Notes under the pieces: model-generated
Seen by the model: the letters and a program-made list of their open reading frames with translations, nothing else
What the model was told of the DNA's origin: nothing
Database searches by the model: none
Position numbers and translations under genes: made by a program
DNA from: CAMPJM01 sp964440915
Lineage (GTDB): Bacteria; Bacteroidota; Bacteroidia; Cytophagales; Cyclobacteriaceae
Direction: 5' to 3'
Assembly (NCBI GenBank): GCA_964440915.1
Contig: CAYTTV010000039.1
Span: 1 to 35,849, forward strand
Length of the DNA stretch: 35,849 bases
Shown: positions 34,401 through 35,849 of the stretch, one piece after another
Layout: each line of letters opens with the position of its first letter
How positions within the stretch are numbered: position 1 is the stretch's first letter

Positions 34401-35691
34401 ATGGTTTGATCGTGACAAGCTTGAAAAAATTCTCTACAATCTACTTTCCAATGCGATCAAGTTTACGCCTGAAGGAGGGCAGATATCTGTAAATATCAAG
34501 CTTGGATATGATCATAAAGAAGACAATGATATTACTCCACCAAGTCATGTTGTTTTGGAGATAATCGATAATGGCTTAGGAATTCCGAGTGAGAATATCG
34601 GCAAGATTTTCGACCGTTACAATCATTTTGACTCGTCTAACACCAATTTATTTGGAACAGGTATCGGGCTGTCTTATTCCAAAGGATTGGTAGAGCTGCA
34701 CCATGGCGAGCTGTCTGTTGTTAGTCAAAGGGCAACAGGTGGTAATAATGGCCATACATGTTTTACCATAAAACTCCCGTTGGGAAGGCAACACCTTGCT
34801 GATGATGAGATTATTTTGAATTTTAAGAGCAGTGACGACATTCATAGTTACACAGAAGGCGTATTTCCTGCAGAACCACATATTCAGGCAAAAAAGAAGG
34901 AGGTTTTGAAGAATACAGACAATAAAGCCCCCGTCATGTTAGTGGTCGAAGATAATTTGGACGTTCGGAAGCTGGTGGCAGGAAACTTTGAAGCTGATTT
35001 TGAAATACATGAGGCAGCAGATGGAGAGCAAGGTTTGGCACTGGCAAAAGAAGTAATTCCCGATATTATCATCAGTGATGTGATGATGCCTCGCATGAGC
35101 GGGATTGCTTTTTGTAAGGAAATCAAAACCGACCATCGTACCAGCCATATACCCGTCATATTGTTGACCGCCAGAACGCCCTTGATTTTTAAGCTCGAAG
35201 GGTTGGAGATAGGGGCAGATGATTATATCACTAAGCCATTTAACTTGCATTTTCTTGAGGCGCGGGTGTGGAACTTGTTAGACTCAAGGCAAAAGCTGAA
35301 AGAGCGTTATAGGAAGGAGTTTTTCTTGCAGCCTAAAGACGTAGCACTCAATTCTCCTGATGAGTTGTTTTTGGAAAAGGTTATCAAATTTATAGAAGAC
35401 AATATGGCTGAGACGGCCCTGAATGTGGAAGAGTTAGGAAAGGAAATTGGGATGAGCAGAATCACATTGTATCGAAAAATAAAAGGCCTTACAGGTCAGA
35501 CTGTTGTGGAGTTTATCCGGTCCTTTCGGCTGAAGCGCGCTGCGCAGTTGCTGGCACAAAATCACCTTCAGGTAAATGAAATTTCCTATATGGTCGGTTT
35601 TCAAGATGTCGATTATTTTAGGAAGTGCTTCAAAGAACAGTTTGGGTATACCCCCACAGAAGTAGCCAAAGGGAAAATGGTCATTGATTGA
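31495..35691 (+). CDS. Hybrid two-component system regulator (HTCS) of the PUL
   Basis: This protein of 1398 residues has all signalling parts in one chain. A signal sequence comes first (residues 1-25). The periplasmic two-bladed sensor propeller spans about 30-690, with repeated WIGTxxGLxxFD motifs. A Y_Y_Y domain spans about 720-807 and a transmembrane helix about 811-833. The HisKA domain has phospho-acceptor His869 (NISHEIKTPLTL). The HATPase has NLLSNAIKFTPEGG and GTGIGLSYSKGL. The receiver has Glu1152, Asp1153, phospho-acceptor Asp1195 and Lys1247. The C-terminus is an AraC-type DNA-binding domain (about 1290-1398). HTCS proteins sense oligosaccharides and switch on their neighbouring PUL. 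It lies 289 bp after the PKD gene and is probably transcribed alone. Confidence 0.97.
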   Translation: MVNRFPSKILPFLMLLFSPIAELVAQEGNIKFTHLTINEGLLHNRVFDILQDKDGFIWVATKDGLNKFDGYDFIEYKPVNSHGLSAHRSEAHALLEDLNGNIWIGESNGLRLFDKSNEAFISLESYANSSLISDAYITAIRADQHHNLWIASFNGLTRLDIKTNTFDSFEPKPENGIAYIRIRSLYIDSEDIIWIGYDNGLQRFDPQKEEFLRLPEPIHNNPLLKLNSIRKINQDANGNFWFGTESSGLFYYNVKQGELKQYVNQENDNSLPSNIIREVFHASENEVWIGTREGLSIFDVKENRFANYRYDKYDENGLSHNSIWRIMRDNAGSIWMGTYAGGLNIYHPGNSNFNHIKEQVDDHIGVNHRVISSIVQDSEGALWIGTEGGGLNYIDRTRGSQAYFDVKNTQEGIVSNNIKALAKDSADNLWIGTYNGLSYYDRQNQKFKKIFPLLDSDTLENKQIYSLATDPGGVWIGTNGAGLIFRDHAGQYQQMGHIPSDSQTISSNYVSSLLNTDTENLWVGTYRGLNLFNKQKGTFQHFLNDPNNLNSISNDVILGLFQDSRNWLWIGTDGGGLNVYDPVNEIFYLVAERDGLANNVVYAIEEDKEGNIWVSTNRGLSKIFMDSAAVSLPIAQLNIQNYTVADGLQSNQFMMGAKEKGKGGELFFGGINGVTTFFPQHIVQNLTPPKAVLTDFLIHNKPVDFRQEGAPLSKPIIQTEHIVLTHDQASITFRFAALNFVNPGKNRYAYRLEGFANNDQWNFVEDQRSATFTNLEAGDYIFMVKAANNDGVWNDIPTQVKLTVLPPYWKTWWAYTIYALFIIFLLYVFYNFSQKNAKLKNKLLFDQLTHDKEQELNQQKLRFFTNISHEIKTPLTLILAPLEKLIKMNEGNNKVANQLMLMQRNGDRLIRLINQLLDFRKFETGNVKLTAAEGDIVKFSREVFIAFEVYTHQKALEMRFSTEREEIIAWFDRDKLEKILYNLLSNAIKFTPEGGQISVNIKLGYDHKEDNDITPPSHVVLEIIDNGLGIPSENIGKIFDRYNHFDSSNTNLFGTGIGLSYSKGLVELHHGELSVVSQRATGGNNGHTCFTIKLPLGRQHLADDEIILNFKSSDDIHSYTEGVFPAEPHIQAKKKEVLKNTDNKAPVMLVVEDNLDVRKLVAGNFEADFEIHEAADGEQGLALAKEVIPDIIISDVMMPRMSGIAFCKEIKTDHRTSHIPVILLTARTPLIFKLEGLEIGADDYITKPFNLHFLEARVWNLLDSRQKLKERYRKEFFLQPKDVALNSPDELFLEKVIKFIEDNMAETALNVEELGKEIGMSRITLYRKIKGLTGQTVVEFIRSFRLKRAAQLLAQNHLQVNEISYMVGFQDVDYFRKCFKEQFGYTPTEVAKGKMVID

Positions 35692-35742
35692 ACCCGGCCT
35701 GCATAGGCAGATCATCAAAAAAATACCTGCTTTGATAATGTT

Positions 35743-35810
35743 CAACCACTTCGTGGTTGGTATTGTTCGCCGTATGGATACGGCTATTCACGTTTAATCC
35801 CTTTGGGATT
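35743..35810. repeat. Cluster of three short hairpins
   Basis: Three compact inverted repeats follow one another with tiny loops. CAACCAC/GTGGTTG lies at 35743-35759, GCCGTA/TACGGC at 35769-35784, and AATCCC/GGGATT at 35796-35810. They begin about 50 bp after the regulator stop. Such packed hairpins are typical of REP-like or IS200/RAYT-type intergenic repeats in Bacteroidota, but no transposase lies in the window. They may also end the regulator transcript. The rest of 35692-35849 holds no gene that I can see. Confidence 0.5.
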
Positions 35811-35849
35811 GTCTGTACACGCAAGTGGACTAAGTAATTCTTTTGGTTT

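Overview
The window looks like the chromosome of a marine- or soil-type Bacteroidota, most likely order Cytophagales. The evidence is a complete SusC/SusD locus with a one-protein hybrid two-component regulator, Bacteroidota-style lipoproteins, a large TPR protein next to an ExbB/ExbD/TonB cluster, a plug-less beta-barrel, moderate-to-low GC, and few Shine-Dalgarno sequences. No phage, IS transposase, CRISPR array or rRNA was seen. The genus assignment is inference.

Layout. (1) 165-2914: a forward group of a Crp/Fnr regulator, a YceI-family protein, a DsbA-family protein and a VOC protein, closed by a strong hairpin. (2) 2974-4256, reverse: tRNA-Arg(UCG) and sucC, followed by an otherwise gene-free region of about 0.5 kb that holds a perfect 15-bp inverted repeat. 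(3) 4753-7093, reverse: a small lipoprotein with a collagen-like Gly-X-Y stalk, and a membrane CHASE3-GAF sensor with no visible output domain. (4) 7422-8441: holA. (5) 8757-18326, forward: a large TPR protein, a plug-less TonB-receptor-like barrel, a SPOR protein, ExbB/TolQ, ExbD/TolR and TonB/TolA-like proteins, then folC and trmB. (6) 18315-19668, reverse: a DUF3307 membrane protein and a SatD-like HTH protein. The SatD-like start is preceded by an unusual 29-bp-period array of palindromes. (7) 19899-21329, forward: a DCC-family thiol protein and a Gfo/Idh/MocA oxidoreductase. (8) 21727-35691: a polysaccharide utilisation locus (PUL) with a GH2 enzyme carrying a C-terminal malectin-like domain, SusC, SusD, a PL14-like lipoprotein, a PKD lipoprotein and a hybrid two-component regulator. 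The window ends in a cluster of three short hairpins.

How the genes may work together. In the PUL, the PKD and PL14-like lipoproteins would bind or cleave a polysaccharide at the surface, SusCD would import the fragments, GH2 would trim them, and the regulator would sense the products. The PL14-like fold hints at a uronic-acid-containing glycan. The TPR-barrel-SPOR-ExbBD-TonB block resembles a Tol-type envelope machine at least as much as a nutrient-uptake motor. The least explained unit is the SatD-like/DUF3307 pair. Its regulator looks to me like a divergent class III nucleotidyl-cyclase fold joined to a helix-turn-helix, and it probably reads the phased palindromes in front of its own start codon.
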